Shown here piece by piece: positions 61,327-64,000 of a stretch of 64,000 bases of DNA (positions are counted from its first letter, which is position 1; every line of letters begins with the position of its first letter). The position numbers and the translations under genes were made by a program. The notes beneath the pieces were generated by a model that was given only the letters and a program-made list of their open reading frames with translations, made no database searches and was not told where the DNA came from. Origin of the DNA: Circinella minor (Eukaryota > Mucoromycota > Mucoromycetes > Mucorales > Lichtheimiaceae); the NCBI GenBank assembly GCA_016758965.1, contig JAEPRB010000093.1, positions 1-64,000 of the forward strand. Reading direction: 5' to 3'.

Positions 61327-64000
61327 ATGGATTTTTTGCTAGTTGTAGCAAAAAATGATATTGAAAAGGCTCGCTATTTCTTACAGTCCAATATCGATGT
61401 AAATAGTCCAATTTTATGGAATGCTCGCGATACTCACTCACCCGTTTTACCAAAAGATGCTGCTTCACGGCCTGATTTACGAGAACGACTACAACGTGCT
61501 CAAGAATATCATAGTCGACCATTAAACATTGCAGTATTAGGTGGACATGCTGATATGGTTCGATTATTATTAAGCGCGGGCGCTGATATCAATTTAAAAG
61601 ATGGGCGTGGAAGGTACCTTTCTCTTTATTTTACCATTCTTCTGGACACATCCCCCCGAAAAAAGATGTGTAACAATGTGGATTTGTGTATGTTACGATT
61701 ATTGTATAATATAGGACTGCTCTTATTTGTGCAATATATGGATTGGATTTGGATGTAGGAGACATTAATACAGCCAATTTACCACTGATATCACAAACAC
61801 ATGAACATCATTTTGATATCATGAAGAATATCTTACTTTGTCATCCAAATATCGATGTCACAACACTAAATTCGCCGCAATATGAAATCAAAGGCATCAC
61901 TCCGCTATGTCTAGGCAGTTATCTTGGGAAAACAGAAATCATTCAATTATTGCTGGAAGATGGCCGTGTGAATGTCGATGGCACAGATAGCAAAAGTGCA
62001 ACTGCATTTATGTATGCAGGTAAAATATATATACTTTTATTGATTTTCTTTATCTCTCTCCCATTTCAGCAGTATCATTCTATTTTTTTATTTATTTATT
62101 GGAAGCGTACCCCCCCTTTTTTTTACCTTAATTATACCCCCAAATGCAGTAAAAGGGAAAGACAGCCTCCCATACATATATATATATATTAACCATCATT
62201 TTATTCTTTTTTGGGATTTTCTGGTTGTATTTTTGGTCGATTAGCTCGTGATGGTAACTTGCCAATTGTAAAAACACTCCTAAGCTATAATGCTTCTCCT
62301 GATATTACTGATGCACATGGATGGTCAGCTATACAATATGCTGGAAGAAGTCCAGAAATTGTTCAATTATGTGAAGAAGCGTTGCGCTGTAGACGACATG
62401 AACTTACTGTGAGTTACTTTTTTTTTTATCGATTTTTTTTATTTTCAGATATACAAAAGAGAGATGAAATTCGCAAAATAAAAAATAAATAAAATAAAGA
62501 CTTATATGTTGTATGTTTATATTTATATATAGCATTTACATGGCAAAATGCCATTATGCAAATACCCAATAAATTATACAAAACTATCTACACTAATCTC
62601 ATCTTTACCAGCCTATCCATCATCACTTTCTCACGTTCAATTTGACTCGCTCAAAGACATCGACTTGCTAGATCAAGCTGCAACACCTGTTATCCAGATC
62701 ATTCGTTCAGCATTCTTACAAGCTGTCAAACAACATGACCATCATATTATCCAGACCTTATTATTGTGGTCTCCAACACTACGTGATGATCAACGTGCTT
62801 TATCAGGCCCTTTACTTGTCAATTACCACGATATGAAAACAGGATTAACCCCACTTCATTATGCTATGCGAGCAAAACCTTTACCGTCCATCGATACCAT
62901 TATATTATTATATCAAGCTGGAGCCGACGTCAACTCCCAAACACTATTAGGCCGTACCGCTCTTCATCATCTTGCGCGTATTGGGGTGGACAAAGATGGA
63001 CGTTCGTGGGGTATTCAAAAGAGTCATAATAAGGGAAACAATAGTAATAATAATAATGGTAACGACAGCAATGCAAATAGCATGTTACGTAATCGACAGC
63101 TTAATAATAGTCCACGTCGTCCAACACGTATGAATTCGTTATCTTCACTCTCATCACAGCCCAACAATATGGCAACTTCGCCTACATCTCCGACAACATC
63201 TTTTATTGATGACGGAAATCGATTTTCAATTCAAAGTTCTGGATCAAATTCATCATCAGCAAGTGATACACCAAATGACCCTGCTACAAAACATATTATG
63301 GCAGCGCCAACGGTACCACAGCATTTAGCAGTCTGTGCATCAATGCTCATTCGTCTAGGCGCACTTGTTAATATTGCAGATCCAAATGGTAATACACCAC
63401 TACACTTTGCAGCAGAATTTGGTGGTGTACCAGAAGTACTTGAGGTGTTGATTATGGAGGGTGCGGATTTAACACTGAAGAATATGAAGGGATTGACACC
63501 CATTGATATGTGTCGGTCTGAGGAAGCGCGTAACAAAATGCTAGGTATGAACACGCACGCAAACACAGAAAAGACGGGAGATTTTTTATATATCTATATC
63601 ATGAATGACTAATATAAAAAAAATAGCATTGGAACATGAACGTAAGCAATCTTTAAAAACAAAGTCATCTACATCCTATCTCAGCAGTAACATTAAACCA
63701 TTGGAAACAGCAAGCGATTATCGAGGATCACTTTCACGCTCCGTATCACGCTCAACACTACAATCATCTGTTACTACTTCGGGACCGGGAGCAACACCTG
63801 CATCAGCATCTGTCGCAGCAGCACAACGTAATGGTAATGGTAATGGTGAAAAATCCAAAAAATGGCGTAGTAAGCGTCGTGGGTCATCCTCATCTCTTGA
63901 ACATTCCGACGATGAAGAAGACATTGATGGTGATTTCGAAAAAATTCTCAAAGCATTCTTTGATTATCAAACAACCTTCACTGACAATATCGAATCAGCT
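61327..64000 (+). CDS. Ankyrin-repeat protein, 3' end beyond the window
   Basis: Five exons are seen: 61327-61613, 61715-62019, 62245-62408, 62533-63544, 63627 to the right edge. At least six ankyrin repeats are visible: RPLNIAVLGGHADMVRLLLS, ITPLCLGSYLGKTEIIQLLL, DGNLPIVKTLLSYNASPD, TGLTPLHYAMRA, LGRTALHHLARIG, and NTPLHFAAEFGGVPEVLEVL. A Ser/Asn-rich insert of roughly 110 residues splits the last two repeats. After them is a basic, Ser-rich segment (EKSKKWRSKRRGSSSS) and the start of a new helix (FEKILKAFFDYQTTF) cut by the window end. There is no enzymatic domain in the visible part. Role is probably a protein-binding scaffold; the C-terminal domain that would define it is missing. ATG 61327 follows a T-rich leader and is the first in frame. 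Confidence 0.85.

Noticed and set aside
1..64000. CRISPR array, rRNA or prokaryotic operon
   Set aside because: No regularly spaced identical repeats with unique spacers, no rRNA signatures, and all genes have eukaryotic introns.

Overview
The window is nuclear DNA from a filamentous fungus, most likely an early-diverging Mucorales/Mucoromycota species. It is very AT-rich. Genes are split by many short GT-AG introns (mostly 50-150 bases), intergenic DNA is full of homopolymers and microsatellites, and the family mix (LysM plus 3D secreted protein, Fanzor-like TnpB relative, an expanded orphan family) fits that group. The assignment is inference from these features, not from a database match.

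Layout. 1-2.7 kb is mobile-element debris: one end of a pogo/Tigger-type transposon and a complete 824-bp TA-flanked inverted-repeat element. 2.7-6.1 kb holds a divergent pair, COA4 (cytochrome oxidase assembly, minus) and CPSF2/CFT2 (pre-mRNA 3' processing, plus). 8.8-11.2 kb is an eight-exon catalase. 12.3-14.8 kb is a broken copy of an uncharacterised fungal family, with an element in one intron and a coding hexanucleotide microsatellite. 15.7-16.2 kb is a 140-bp tandem repeat. 18.5-20.1 kb is a zinc alcohol dehydrogenase of the NADP-dependent cinnamyl type (minus). 21.5-22.1 kb is SEC66/SEC71, just downstream of a 67-base A tract. 24.5-25.5 kb is a Rab1/Ypt1-like GTPase (minus). 26.7-28.4 kb is a secreted protein with two LysM modules and a 3D barrel.

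29.8-33.2 kb carries two minus-strand genes, an NAPE-PLD/FMP30 phospholipase and the meiotic factor MND1. 35.5-40.2 kb has two plus-strand acyl-CoA enzymes, a mitochondrial 3-hydroxyisobutyryl-CoA hydrolase and a TesB/ACOT8-type thioesterase. 40.6-43.0 kb is a TPR/F-box/leucine-rich protein like Pof3/Dia2. It is followed by an orphan, a SLC35-like membrane transporter (44.4-46.3 kb) and another orphan (47.3-48.0 kb). 48.5-53.9 kb is a complete 16-exon 5-oxoprolinase of the glutathione cycle (minus).

54-60.5 kb is the most unusual part: a tiny AT-hook ORF between two related ~58-bp repeats, an orphan gene, and a long, degenerate Fanzor-type (eukaryotic TnpB/OMEGA) gene. That gene keeps the RuvC-I and RuvC-III signatures and the zinc-finger cysteines, but is broken by a frameshift at A10 and two nearby in-frame stops. 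After a small helical orphan, an ankyrin-repeat gene begins at 61.3 kb and runs off the right edge.

Exon structures were built by eye. They were checked by continuous reading frame and by total coding length divisible by three; only the two genes called broken failed that test. No alignment or RNA data were available.
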